Source: Raphanus sativus
Lineage: Eukaryota > Streptophyta > Magnoliopsida > Brassicales > Brassicaceae
NCBI RefSeq assembly: GCF_000801105.2
Contig: NC_079517.1
Location: forward strand, 992,001 to 1,056,000
Reading direction: 5' to 3'
Length of the DNA: 64,000 nucleotides
Each line of letters starts with the position of its first letter. Position 1 is the stretch's first letter. The notes beneath the pieces are model-generated. The model had not been told where the DNA came from. It did not search any database and worked only from the letters and a program-made list of their open reading frames with translations. Both the position numbers and the translations under genes were made by a program. Below, one piece after another: positions 23,387 to 36,029 of the stretch.

Positions 23387-23424
23387 ATGGATTCAAGATT
23401 CATCAACACCAATCCTTATTCGAG
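23387..23424 (+). pseudogene. SABATH copy 4, exon 1 (gene split by retrotransposon)
   Basis: Reads MDSRFINTNPYS and ends AG before GTTTGT, almost identical to exon 1 of copy 6 and similar to the start of Arabidopsis BSMT1. Intron 1 sequence follows to 24139, where the retrotransposon block enters. The intron resumes at 40799 and leads to the exon 2 remnant at 41197. Confidence 0.75.
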
Positions 23425-24139
23425 GTTTGTTTCTTCAATCCATCTTCTATCCTTGTCCAACAATCGAGTAGGAATGGTAAAATACTTGGGAAAATTAGTC
23501 AATTGATCTTGCAAATAACCATGAAGACTTTTTCTGTGTTTCTTTTTTTTTTCTCTATTCACACATCACTAAAGAAATCAATATTCATCTGTTTTCAGTT
23601 GTTTAGGATCAGTCATATGTAGATGTGAAATTTCGGAATAACAAAAATTTGGTATTGTTCTGATGATAATGGTATTTCAGATCAAGTTTCTAAAAATATG
23701 TGTGCATCATTATCTTTCGGATATTTTAGTGATGGTTTTTTTTAAACAAATATATTTGTTGGTTAATCTACAAAAATAAAATTTTAAAAACAAGAAAATA
23801 TGTTCTTAGCATGGTTTCTGAAAAAATTATATTTCTTGTAACTGGATAAAATTATATTTTGATATAATTCAAAGAACTTTAAGCAAATAAGTCGTTTAGA
23901 ATTTGGGGATATAATTATAGTTTTTTTCGGGGAAAAAACTAATTCAATCTGCTAGCAAAATTTATTCGATAGCAGAGAAACTGATATTTCCACGTGAACA
24001 TTAGCACATCGTTCGTCTCTTTTCGCGTGCCACTTATCTAAATGTAGATGACATATTCGTTTGATCTCATGTGAGAGCCCGAACCCACAACTAGGCCAGG
24101 GCATGTGGGATACTGATCACAGCACCCTTGCATTAAATT

Positions 24140-24730
24140 TGTTAATGTAAGATAAGTAAGCTACGCTATGTAGAACACACAGTAGTACAGGGTTATTCAA
24201 TTCCAAGAAATACGACTATATTTATTTTTTCAAAAGCTTTTACACGTTCTTCTTAAAAGCAATAAATCAACCAAGCTCAAGACAAACCTCGACTTGTTTG
24301 CTAGTCAACTCGTTCAGAGATCTAAGACAGACTCTGAACCACCTAAGCTCTTAACCCCTAGATGCTCTGCTTCTCCTTCTTAGGACGTACAAAACTCTCT
24401 ATTGCTAAAAGCTCTCCCTGTGTGTTAAACGGCAACACAGTGCCAACGCTTCCTTTATATATCTTTGAGGAAGCCCTAGATCTAATCTATCTACCCAATG
24501 AAAACTTTCCATTTCTTCTACTTCAGCGAATAAGCCAATCTTCCTTTTCTCTTTAGATCGATTGCTTCTTCTTCAAGTCTTCCTTTAATGTCCCTCTTCA
24601 TTAAGTCTTCTTTTAATGCATCGGTCTTGATACGTGCTTCTCACGAACCGCCTTTCTGATGTAGTAGTTCATGTCACACTTCATGAACTACTTCAGCTCT
24701 GCTACAGCATCGTCTTCCCATACATCTTCA
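24140..24730 (-). repeat. 3' LTR (left LTR)
   Basis: 591 bp, TGTTAATG...ATCTTCA on the plus strand. Differs from the right LTR at about 8 positions counted by eye. An LTR promoter TATA (TATATAAAG on the minus strand) is at about 24453-24462. Confidence 0.92.
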
Positions 24731-24744
24731 ATCTCCCCCTTTTT
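24731..24744 (-). promoter_or_regulatory. Polypurine tract beside the 3' LTR
   Basis: On the minus strand AAAAAGGGGGAGAT lies directly against the 3' LTR, the usual site for plus-strand DNA priming. Further GGGGGAG modules lie inside at 24925-24932, 25031-25037 and 25073-25079. Confidence 0.8.
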
Positions 24745-25145
24745 AATTCGTCGTCTCACAAGTACCTGAGATAGAAGACAAGAACAAACCACACACAACA
24801 GCACCAGTATATATGTCTAAACGTTAATTCAACCAACTCAAGACAATTAAGAACATACTTATATTATCCTAAAAACGGGTTCAAGCAAATTAATACATAA
24901 TATCAAAAGATAGCATATGCAAATGCTCCCCCATAATCTTAGCCAGTCTGAGAACATGGATAACAAGGAATTGCAACAAGTGGTGCAATTGAAATAACAT
25001 AGACATAAAAAACAAAGCAACAGAACACAGCTCCCCCACAATCTTGGTCTTCTACATCCTAGTCTTCTTTTTCTCCCCCTGCTTGTGAGCACACGGATTA
25101 AAAACACCAAGAAAAATACCTCACATATTCATAAGGATAGGGATA

Positions 25146-26827
25146 CTAACCTGCTACAGCGCTCTGAAGATCCTGAACTATCTCAGCTAGCGCTTGAAGG
25201 GCTCGTGTTGTGTCCTGTAGTGCCACTTGCAAATCAACCCGGCTGAGTGGTCCTCGAGGGATGGCAACTGATCCAACTTCATACAGAGATACACGACGTG
25301 GTGCAGTCCTGGAGCTTGGTGTAGCAGTTCGTGGAGCAGGAATCGGAGCAGGAGATGACTGACGGGTTGTCCTGGCAGAGCTTCTCTTTGGTTCAGCTTT
25401 AGCTGGTCCCTTTCCTTTCGCTATTCTCTGCTCATAGATCTCGCCCACTCGTTTATCCTTCTTGTAGGGAACCGGACGTTGGAGCTTGTCACTGGGGTAA
25501 GATGTAACTGCATGCTGGCTTTGGAGGAGTGCCATGATCAAGCGAGGGAAGATCAACCAACGTGCATCATTGACCTGAATCACTCCAAGATTGAGAATCT
25601 GTCTGAACATCATCTTACCCAAATCAACACGGACTCCATGAGCCATCTTGTAGATCAGCCTTGCCCTCTCAAGTGAGACATAAGTCTTGTGAGTAGAAGG
25701 AATCCAGTTGTATGCAGCTATGATCATCAAGGCACCGTAGCACGGAGTAAGATCCGCTGTAGTGAGACCGTCCCATTCTGTCCTCGTATCTCCAGTGATG
25801 AATGAAGCCAACTCAGTTACTGAGATATCATCCAAAGTTGTGTCTTCCTCCTCTTCTTCCTCAGTAAGTGGTTCCCAATCTATGGCGTTGTTGATGAGCG
25901 CAGGTGAGAACTTGTACTCTTGTCCTCTCACGGAAACAACTACTTCATCAACATCTGCTTCAGCTTTAGTACTCGGCAGACCTGCATAGAACTCAGCTAC
26001 AACTTGCTCAACATACACAGCAAGACTCGAGACAGTTGATTCCATAGATCCTTTCTTGATAACCGCCAAGTAACCCCACTGATCAGCTTCCTTCATATCG
26101 ACCGAACGCTCAGCAAGTACTTTACGCTTAAGAAACTGATCATACCTTTTCTTGATGAGAGGAGGCATTGGTTCAGCACTTTTGTCACCAGACCTTCTCG
26201 ATCTCAACTGAGGTGAGGCTCCTGCTTCCTTAGCCAAATATGGAGACTTGGCTGCATCTCCTGGTGTGAGAAACTGAGATTGAGTCGGTGTACTAGACTC
26301 CCCTGTCTTCCTCTGTTTGCAGAACGCAACCCTAATCGCTGCAGCACTCGTTTCTTTCTCACTTCCTTCTGTGAAGCTTCATCATCTTTGGGTCCATCAT
26401 CACCCGTCTTGCCTGATTCAGCCTCGGCTCCACTCTGTTCCTTCTCATCTTCAACGACCACCAGCTGTAAAGCAGACTCATCCTTCTCTTCCGACGATTT
26501 ATCAGTGACCGGAACATCTTGAATGTCAGCATTAGAGGATCCAATTTGCGGTTGCGGATCTGCTTCAGGCACTTTCGCTGATGGCTCTTCCCCAATACCC
26601 GGAGTTCTTTCATCGCTATCTTCTGAAGCAGCTTTCTCATTCGCGGTGTTGAACGAGTCAAGCTCCTCAGTAACCTCAGGGAGTACATCAGAAACGGGCA
26701 TATCGTTTCTCGGCGGAGGCGATTCAGGTTCGCCGTCAGTGAGTGACCTCCGACTTTCTTCAGGCGCTGCATGTGCCTCTCCCTTGGATGATTCGGCTTG
26801 TTGAGCTGCTTTCTTTGCTTTCACCAT
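25146..26827 (-). pseudogene. Extra 3' reading frame of the retrotransposon, copy 1 (frameshifted)
   Basis: Two overlapping frames lie downstream of pol: 26827-26204 (207 codons) and 26237-25146 (363 codons). The first is acidic and Ser/Glu-rich. The second is basic at its ends and has a central globular part (VVVSVRGQEYKFSPALINNAI, an EEEEEE run, then PRLIMALLQSQHAVTSYPSD). It resembles the 'putative plant transposon protein' region carried by Sire-type elements; I hold this from memory only. A frameshift in the overlap separates the two parts, so the protein is broken. Confidence 0.6.
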
Positions 26828-27600
26828 GATAGATGTCGGTTTCTGTATGAGAATCGTGTGAGAGATGAAGAGAGGCTGCGAGATTGAGCTTCTTAAGCAC
26901 GATGGAGATTTTCTAGGGCTTGTTCCCCACTACTTCCCTTAACGGAATAAAACTGAATCAACTTTTTCTGATATTGCAGATCTGGTCCCTGACTTTTTAT
27001 CCTCTCCTTTGCATGCCTACAACATTTAATTTCTCTCATCCAAACACACAAGCATTAGGCACATTCGTGAATTATTAATGTATCATCAGACTTTCAAGAT
27101 AGTAATAAAACACAAGTCACAACTCACAATTGGCTGAATCAAGATTACTATAAAGCATTAGATCAATTCAGTTTAGTTACCATTTGTGTGAAGTGCTTCA
27201 CGAGTTGCCTCAGTGCTTGAATCAAGCTGCACATATAACTATTCCTAGATCTTATATTCTGGTGCAGCCGATTGTCTTTTTATGGCTAGCTTTCACATTG
27301 ATATGCCTTCATCAATGATGCCGGTTTTCATTCTTTATTCTCGTGCTGTGAAACCCCTGTTATTTCCCATCATGAATCTATCAAAACCTTTTTTTTTATT
27401 TTCTGAGCATCTTTCTGTATCATTGCTGGCTCTTTTTATTGAGAGGGGGGGGGGCCACAGATTGACGTGAAACCTGTACCATTACAACATTGACGGCATA
27501 TCAAGCAGCTCTTTTCCACAGCGTTCTCGGGTTCCAAAACCAATCTGAATCATATGTACATCCCGAATCAGCACATGCACTACTCTCTGCACAACTTGAC
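26828..27600. other. Retrotransposon spacer between pol and the extra frame, copy 1
   Basis: Non-coding stretch inside the element. It includes a T9 run and a G10 run near 27388 and 27444, whose lengths differ by one base each from copy 2. No gene. Confidence 0.6.
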
Positions 27601-28278
27601 TCAACAATCAAGGTCACACACACCAATTGCATTTCTTAATGTGATAAATCGATTAAATTCAAGAGATTTAGTGAATATATCAGCCAATTGCAAGTCAGTA
27701 ACTACATGTTCGATTACTACCTGATTGTCTTCAACTAATTCTCTGATGAAGTGGTGCCTTATGTCAATGTGCTTCGTCCTTGAATGTTGGACCGGATTCC
27801 TCGAGATGTCAATTGCACTTTTGTTGTCACAATACACAAGAAAGGGACCTGATTGCATTCCATAATCAGCTGACATCTGCTTCATCCAGATAAGTTGTGA
27901 GCAACAGCTACCCATGGCAATATATTCTGCTTCCGCCGTAGAGAGTGATACAGAGTTCTGCTTCTTGCTCAGCCACGAGATAAGATTGTTCCCAAGAAAG
28001 AAACATCCTCCACTGGTACTCTTTCTATCATCAGCACATCCTGCCCAATCAGCATCACAGTATCCCACCAAGTTCTTGTTGGAATTCTTCGAGTAATACA
28101 CGCCCAAGCTCTCTGTTCCTTTGACGTACTTGATGATCCTCTTTACTGCATTCAGGTGTGATACCTTTGGCTTAGCTTGATATCGTGCACACACACCAAC
28201 ACTGAATGACAAATCTGGTCGACTTGCAGTTAAGTACAATAGACTGCCAATCATCCCTCGATAAAGCTTGACATCCAC
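27601..28278 (-). pseudogene. Retrotransposon pol, RNase H part, copy 1
   Basis: 225 codons containing the copia RNase H region: GYCDADWAGCADDRKSTSGG near residues 72-91, STAEAEYIAMG near 113-123 and YCDNKSAI near 149-156. It continues the frame of the upstream pol piece and is separated from it by one in-frame TGA (28285-28287). The end of RT (YRGMIGSLLYLTASRPDLSF) is at its start. Confidence 0.88.
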
Positions 28279-28284
28279 ATCTTC

Positions 28285-30693
28285 TCATGCTTCATCTCGT
28301 GCCAGCTTCAGTGATGTGCTCATGGGTGTCTTAGAAACTTTGGAGTTCTCCATACCAAATCGCTTTACAAAACTGTTAGCGTATGCACTCTGAGAGATGA
28401 AGACACCTTTCTCTGACTGAGACACTTGAAGTCCAAGAAAGTACTTCAGTTCACCACACATGCTCATCTCAAACTCTTGAGTCATATTCTGAACAAACTC
28501 ATCCACCAGCTTCTGTGACGTGCCTCCAAAGATAATGTCATCCACATAGATTTGAACAATGATTATCTCTTTTCCAACTTCCTTGAAGAACAGCGTCTTG
28601 TCTATACTCCCTCTGATGTACTCCGCTTCTAACAGAAACCTTGTGAGTCGTTCATACCATGCACGCGGTGCTTGCTTCAATCCATATAGTGCTTTCTTCA
28701 GTCGGTACACATAATCATGATGCACTGGGTCCTCAAATCCTTTTGGCTGCTCAACATAGACTTCCTCCTGAAGAACTCCATTGAGGAAGGCACTTTTCAC
28801 ATCCATTTGATGCACTTTGAAGTTCAGAATGCATGTCATTCCCAAAAACAACCGAATGGATTCCAATCTTGCAACTGGGGCAAAGGTTTCTTCAAAGTCT
28901 ACTCCTTCAATCTGTGAGTATCCTTGAGCTACAAGCCTTGCCTTGTTACGAACTACTTCTCCATGCTCATCAGTCTTGTTCTTGAAGATCCATTTAGTGC
29001 CAACCACGTTTACTCCTTTAGGTCTAGCAACCAGTTCCCACACATCGTTCCTGGTGAATTGCTCAAGTTCTTCCTCCATTGCGACAATCCAATATTCATC
29101 ACGTAGTGCTTCAGTGTGTGTCTTAGGTTCTATTGATGAAACGAAACATGCGAACTGCACCATTTCTTTAAAGTTGATCACCTTTCCACGCGTCTTTCGT
29201 CCTTCTTCAATCCCTCCAATCACATCAGACTTCGAATGATTGCGATGGACTTGCTGAATCACTGGTTGCGGTACCGTATCTGAGATCGGACCTTCCTCAA
29301 TGACTTCAGTTGCAGCTACGGATGATCCACCTTCTTCTTCTTCATCTGATCCCATGTCATCACCTACAACCACAGACAGATCATCAATTACAACATTAAC
29401 TGATTCTTTAATTGATTCTGTCCGCTTGTTGTAAACTCGGTATGCTGAACTAGACTGTGCATAACCCAGAAAAAATCCTTCATCACTTCTTGAGTCAAAC
29501 TTCCCAAGGTAGTCCTTGTCATTTAGTATGTAGCACCTGCATCCAAAAACATGAAAGTAACTAAGATTAGGAGTTTTGCCTGTCCACATCTCATACGGTG
29601 TCTTTGTTGTCCCTTTTCTGACATACACACGGTTGATTGTGTAACACGCCGTGCTGAGTGCTTCAGCCCAGAACCTCTTGGCTATCTTGTTTCCATGGAG
29701 CATTGCTCTTCCCATTTCCTGTAGAGTTCTATTCTTTCGTTCAACCACTCCATTTTGCTGAGGTGTCCAAGGTGCTGCAAACAGGTGAGCTATTCCTCTT
29801 GATTCAAGAAAGGTAGTCATGGGTTCATTCTCGAATTCTCCTCCATGATCACTTCTTATCTTCTTGATTCCTCCCTTTTCATTTATGAGTTGAAGCGCCC
29901 AGATTTTGAAACTCTCAGACACTTCTGACTTTTCCCTGAGAAAACGTACCCAAGTGAACCTGGTGTAGTCATCCACTAGTACAAACACGTACTTCTTTCC
30001 TCCGATACTCTCGGTTTGCATAGGTCCCATGAGATCCATGTGAACTAGATCCAATAGTGCCTTTGCCTGAACATCTGGTACCTTTTTGTGTTGTATCTTG
30101 ACTTGCTTCCCCTCATTGCATGCACCGCACACAATCTTGTCATCGATCTTGAGTTTGGGTACTCCTCGAACCAAGTCGTTGCATACTAGATTCGTTAGAT
30201 TCCTGAAGTTCATATGTCCCAAACGTCTGTGCCATAGATCAATGTTCCCTTGAGCTGACAAGCACTTAACCTTCTTTTTCCACATGTAGCAGTTATTGCC
30301 AGATCTCACACCTTGTAGCACTGTTACACCATGTTGATTTATGGCACGGCAATCAATTGCTGAGAAGCACACCGTAAGTCCGTCATCACACAGTTGACTC
30401 ACGCTGATCAAATTAGCCTTTAATCCTTTGACAAAGTAGACATTCACCAATTTAGGTACTTCTGAGTTACACGTTGTACCTTTGCCTTGAATGACACCAC
30501 AGCCTCCATCTCCAAAGGTTACCTTTCCTCCTTTTACCTTTGACACTTTGTCTAGATACTCAATGTTTCCCGTCATGTGTCTAGAGCATCCACTGTCGAA
30601 GTACCATGGTTCCTCAGATTCAGAATCACTTGACACTCGCGCCATGTTAAATCGGATGGTACTTCTTGGCTCAGTCACTATCTTAGGATACAA
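28285..30693 (-). pseudogene. Retrotransposon pol: protease, integrase and reverse transcriptase, copy 1
   Basis: 802 codons. Order: aspartic protease DSG (33-35), GAG-pre-integrase with zinc ligands H155/H160/C189/C192, integrase triad D220, D282 and E318, then reverse transcriptase with MDVKSAF (630-636) and YVDD (716-719). This order is Ty1/copia. The frame is continuous with gag upstream through an in-frame TAA (30700-30702), and is cut from RNase H by TGA 28285-28287. It is identical in all visible respects to the second copy. Confidence 0.92.
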
Positions 30694-30699
30694 GTCGGT

Positions 30700-32364
30700 T
30701 TACTTCATCCATCCTCGAGAAGTCTTCCCTATTCTCCAAAACTTGTGTTGTCTCCATACTTGTTTGACCCGTTCCAGATACTTGTAGCAATACCTCTTGT
30801 AATGACCAAACTTCCCACAGAAGAAACACCCACTCATCTGAGCTGGAGTAGTTTGTGTCTTAGTTTCTTCAGCATGCGCAAAACCTCCAGACACAAAACG
30901 CGTTGTACCTGTTGAGCTACTCTGTCTTCCAGTGTAACCAAGTCCCATCAATGAGTTTTCAGTTCTTCCACTGCTCAGAATCTTGTCAAGTTGCTTGGTT
31001 CCCGTGAGCATCTTAATCTTCCGATATTGCTGATCTAATTCAGCTTGAAGATCAGCTGCTTTCTTTCTTTCAGCCAGTAACTCTTCCCTGAGCTCGTCTG
31101 CTTGCTTAGACAGAACCAATTTTTCTTTGATCAGATTCACACTTTCCTTAGCCAACTCAGCTTCTCTGTTGAGGTCATCCTTCAACACTTGTACTTCAAC
31201 TTCCAGTCGTGCCTTCTCTTTAGCCAATGCCAAATTCTCCGTTCCCAGCTTCACTAGCGTCTCTCGAACTTCCTTGTAGCTTTCATCTAAGTCATTTTCT
31301 TGTTCAGCATCACTCTCAGATCCTGAGTCACACTCCACGATTCCTAGAAACGCCACAAAGTTGTTCACTTCCTCTTCACTTTCGCTGTCGGACTCGCTGT
31401 CATTGATTCCTATCATGGATTTTTCTGGTTTTCTCCTACCATCCGACTCGCATTCAGCTTGAGTGTGTCCATATCCCTTGCAGTTATGGCACTGAATCTC
31501 TCTTCTTTTCACTGTGGGACATTCAGTTCGAAAGTGACCATACCCCTTGCATTCATAGCACTTAGCATCATTCTTCCTGTAGTTCTTCTCTGGTTCAGAC
31601 GTCTTCCTACCTTGGCCAAACTTCTTCTGCCCATTTTCCACTTTTCGTAGAGCTCTATCAAACCTTCTGACCAGAAGACTCACAGGGTCGTTATCATCCA
31701 TATGCTCATTTTCAACTGATGCAAGCGCAATTCCTTTTTCCTTCATTCCACCAGACACACCAGCCACTTCCATCTCATGAGCTTGTAACATTCCAACCAC
31801 TTCATCAAATGTCATCTCGTCAGTGTTACAGGAGACGGTCATAGCTGCTTTGTATGCCATGAACTTAGACGGCAAGCACCTCAGGAACTTTTTCACAAGT
31901 TTCTTCTCTTTGTATTTCTTCCCAAGCGTCAGTGCTTCTTGTGCCAGTGAGCTAATCTTTGAGCTGAAATCTCCAACCGATTCATTCTCTTCCATCTTTA
32001 GCTCTTCAAATCTTGTTGCAAGCATATCCTTTCTAGAACTCTAAACTTTTGAGGTTCCTTCAAAATGCTTCTGCAGAATATCCCATGCATCCTTTGCTGC
32101 CTCGCATCCTTGAATTAGTTCAAACTGCTTCCTCGCTACACTGCAATGTATGACAGTTAGTGCACGAGCATTGAACTTAGCCATCTTGTTCTCATCATCA
32201 GTCCAAAGCTCCTCCAGTTTTGGAACGTCTGTCCCATCCTCGGCTCTTGCAACAGGTGATTTCCAACCAGATTCCACAGCCTTCCACGCTAATGGGTCAA
32301 TACCCTTGATTGTAGCCTTCATGCGCGCCTTCCAGAATCCATAGTTTCCTACTTCAAGGATCAC
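30700..32364 (-). pseudogene. Retrotransposon gag, copy 1 (runs into the N gap)
   Basis: One frame with an in-frame TAG at 32041-32043. The downstream 441 codons hold a UBN2-like capsid region and two CCHC zinc knuckles (CYECKGYGHFRTEC at 156-169, CHNCKGYGHTQAEC at 179-192). A coiled-coil-rich segment follows at about 230-345, then a third knuckle CFFCGKFGHYKRYC (400-413). The N-terminal piece reads GNYGFWKARM near its start. Its first codons and the primer site are lost in the gap. Confidence 0.88.
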
Positions 32365-32370
32365 CTTGGA

Positions 32371-32470
32371 NNNNNNNNNNNNNNNNNNNNNNNNNNNNNN
32401 NNNNNNNNNNNNNNNNNNNNNNNNNNNNNNNNNNNNNNNNNNNNNNNNNNNNNNNNNNNNNNNNNNNNNN
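32371..32470. other. 100-base assembly gap (N)
   Basis: Exactly 100 N, so a placeholder of unknown true size. The left flank stops inside gag; the right flank starts with the last 5 bases of an LTR (CTTCA) followed by the polypurine tract. If a shared middle LTR is present, about 680 bases are missing (92 bases of gag/primer region plus about 586 of LTR). Confidence 0.95.
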
Positions 32471-32890
32471 CTTCAATCTCCCCCTTTTTAATTCGTCGTC
32501 TCACAAGTACCTGAGATAGAAGACAAGAACAAACCACACACAACAGCACCAGTATATATGTCTAAACGTTAATTCAACCAACTCAAGACAATTAAGAACA
32601 TACTTATATTATCCTAAAAACGGGTTCAAGCAAATTAATACATAATATCAAAAGATAGCATATGCAAATGCTCCCCCATAATCTTAGCCAGTCTGAGAAC
32701 ATGGATAACAAGGAATTGCAACAAGTGGTGCAATTGAAATAACATAGACATAAAAAACAAAGCAACAGAACACAGCTCCCCCACAATCTTGGTCTTCTAC
32801 ATCCTAGTCTTCTTTTTCTCCCCCTGCTTGTGAGCACACGGATTAAAAACACCAAGAAAAATACCTCACATATTCATAAGGATAGGGATA

Positions 32891-34572
32891 CTAACCTGCT
32901 ACAGCGCTCTGAAGATCCTGAACTATCTCAGCTAGCGCTTGAAGGGCTCGTGTTGTGTCCTGTAGTGCCACTTGCAAATCAACCCGGCTGAGTGGTCCTC
33001 GAGGGATGGCAACTGATCCAACTTCATACAGAGATACACGACGTGGTGCAGTCCTGGAGCTTGGTGTAGCAGTTCGTGGAGCAGGAATCGGAGCAGGAGA
33101 TGACTGACGGGTTGTCCTGGCAGAGCTTCTCTTTGGTTCAGCTTTAGCTGGTCCCTTTCCTTTCGCTATTCTCTGCTCATAGATCTCGCCCACTCGTTTA
33201 TCCTTCTTGTAGGGAACCGGACGTTGGAGCTTGTCACTGGGGTAAGATGTAACTGCATGCTGGCTTTGGAGGAGTGCCATGATCAAGCGAGGGAAGATCA
33301 ACCAACGTGCATCATTGACCTGAATCACTCCAAGATTGAGAATCTGTCTGAACATCATCTTACCCAAATCAACACGGACTCCATGAGCCATCTTGTAGAT
33401 CAGCCTTGCCCTCTCAAGTGAGACATAAGTCTTGTGAGTAGAAGGAATCCAGTTGTATGCAGCTATGATCATCAAGGCACCGTAGCACGGAGTAAGATCC
33501 GCTGTAGTGAGACCGTCCCATTCTGTCCTCGTATCTCCAGTGATGAATGAAGCCAACTCAGTTACTGAGATATCATCCAAAGTTGTGTCTTCCTCCTCTT
33601 CTTCCTCAGTAAGTGGTTCCCAATCTATGGCGTTGTTGATGAGCGCAGGTGAGAACTTGTACTCTTGTCCTCTCACGGAAACAACTACTTCATCAACATC
33701 TGCTTCAGCTTTAGTACTCGGCAGACCTGCATAGAACTCAGCTACAACTTGCTCAACATACACAGCAAGACTCGAGACAGTTGATTCCATAGATCCTTTC
33801 TTGATAACCGCCAAGTAACCCCACTGATCAGCTTCCTTCATATCGACCGAACGCTCAGCAAGTACTTTACGCTTAAGAAACTGATCATACCTTTTCTTGA
33901 TGAGAGGAGGCATTGGTTCAGCACTTTTGTCACCAGACCTTCTCGATCTCAACTGAGGTGAGGCTCCTGCTTCCTTAGCCAAATATGGAGACTTGGCTGC
34001 ATCTCCTGGTGTGAGAAACTGAGATTGAGTCGGTGTACTAGACTCCCCTGTCTTCCTCTGTTTGCAGAACGCAACCCTAATCGCTGCAGCACTCGTTTCT
34101 TTCTCACTTCCTTCTGTGAAGCTTCATCATCTTTGGGTCCATCATCACCCGTCTTGCCTGATTCAGCCTCGGCTCCACTCTGTTCCTTCTCATCTTCAAC
34201 GACCACCAGCTGTAAAGCAGACTCATCCTTCTCTTCCGACGATTTATCAGTGACCGGAACATCTTGAATGTCAGCATTAGAGGATCCAATTTGCGGTTGC
34301 GGATCTGCTTCAGGCACTTTCGCTGATGGCTCTTCCCCAATACCCGGAGTTCTTTCATCGCTATCTTCTGAAGCAGCTTTCTCATTCGCGGTGTTGAACG
34401 AGTCAAGCTCCTCAGTAACCTCAGGGAGTACATCAGAAACGGGCATATCGTTTCTCGGCGGAGGCGATTCAGGTTCGCCGTCAGTGAGTGACCTCCGACT
34501 TTCTTCAGGCGCTGCATGTGCCTCTCCCTTGGATGATTCGGCTTGTTGAGCTGCTTTCTTTGCTTTCACCAT
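32891..34572 (-). pseudogene. Extra 3' reading frame of the retrotransposon, copy 2
   Basis: Frames 34572-33949 and 33982-32891, the same sequence and the same frameshift as 25146-26827. No difference in translation was seen. Confidence 0.6.
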
Positions 34573-35345
34573 GATAGATGTCGGTTTCTGTATGAGAATC
34601 GTGTGAGAGATGAAGAGAGGCTGCGAGATTGAGCTTCTTAAGCACGATGGAGATTTTCTAGGGCTTGTTCCCCACTACTTCCCTTAACGGAATAAAACTG
34701 AATCAACTTTTTCTGATATTGCAGATCTGGTCCCTGACTTTTTATCCTCTCCTTTGCATGCCTACAACATTTAATTTCTCTCATCCAAACACACAAGCAT
34801 TAGGCACATTCGTGAATTATTAATGTATCATCAGACTTTCAAGATAGTAATAAAACACAAGTCACAACTCACAATTGGCTGAATCAAGATTACTATAAAG
34901 CATTAGATCAATTCAGTTTAGTTACCATTTGTGTGAAGTGCTTCACGAGTTGCCTCAGTGCTTGAATCAAGCTGCACATATAACTATTCCTAGATCTTAT
35001 ATTCTGGTGCAGCCGATTGTCTTTTTATGGCTAGCTTTCACATTGATATGCCTTCATCAATGATGCCGGTTTTCATTCTTTATTCTCGTGCTGTGAAACC
35101 CCTGTTATTTCCCATCATGAATCTATCAAAACCTTTTTTTTTTATTTTCTGAGCATCTTTCTGTATCATTGCTGGCTCTTTTTATTGAGAGGGGGGGGGC
35201 CACAGATTGACGTGAAACCTGTACCATTACAACATTGACGGCATATCAAGCAGCTCTTTTCCACAGCGTTCTCGGGTTCCAAAACCAATCTGAATCATAT
35301 GTACATCCCGAATCAGCACATGCACTACTCTCTGCACAACTTGAC
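34573..35345. other. Retrotransposon spacer, copy 2
   Basis: Copy of 26828-27600 with a T10 and a G9 run in place of T9 and G10. Confidence 0.6.
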
Positions 35346-36023
35346 TCAACAATCAAGGTCACACACACCAATTGCATTTCTTAATGTGATAAATCGATTA
35401 AATTCAAGAGATTTAGTGAATATATCAGCCAATTGCAAGTCAGTAACTACATGTTCGATTACTACCTGATTGTCTTCAACTAATTCTCTGATGAAGTGGT
35501 GCCTTATGTCAATGTGCTTCGTCCTTGAATGTTGGACCGGATTCCTCGAGATGTCAATTGCACTTTTGTTGTCACAATACACAAGAAAGGGACCTGATTG
35601 CATTCCATAATCAGCTGACATCTGCTTCATCCAGATAAGTTGTGAGCAACAGCTACCCATGGCAATATATTCTGCTTCCGCCGTAGAGAGTGATACAGAG
35701 TTCTGCTTCTTGCTCAGCCACGAGATAAGATTGTTCCCAAGAAAGAAACATCCTCCACTGGTACTCTTTCTATCATCAGCACATCCTGCCCAATCAGCAT
35801 CACAGTATCCCACCAAGTTCTTGTTGGAATTCTTCGAGTAATACACGCCCAAGCTCTCTGTTCCTTTGACGTACTTGATGATCCTCTTTACTGCATTCAG
35901 GTGTGATACCTTTGGCTTAGCTTGATATCGTGCACACACACCAACACTGAATGACAAATCTGGTCGACTTGCAGTTAAGTACAATAGACTGCCAATCATC
36001 CCTCGATAAAGCTTGACATCCAC
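35346..36023 (-). pseudogene. Retrotransposon pol, RNase H part, copy 2
   Basis: Same 225-codon frame as 27601-28278, again cut off from RT by TGA (36030-36032). Confidence 0.88.
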
Positions 36024-36029
36024 ATCTTC

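Noticed and set aside
26280..26804. Plus-strand open frames over the retrotransposon extra ORF (also 34025-34549)
   Set aside because: They are antisense shadows of the Ser/Glu-rich minus-strand frame, present in both copies for that reason alone.
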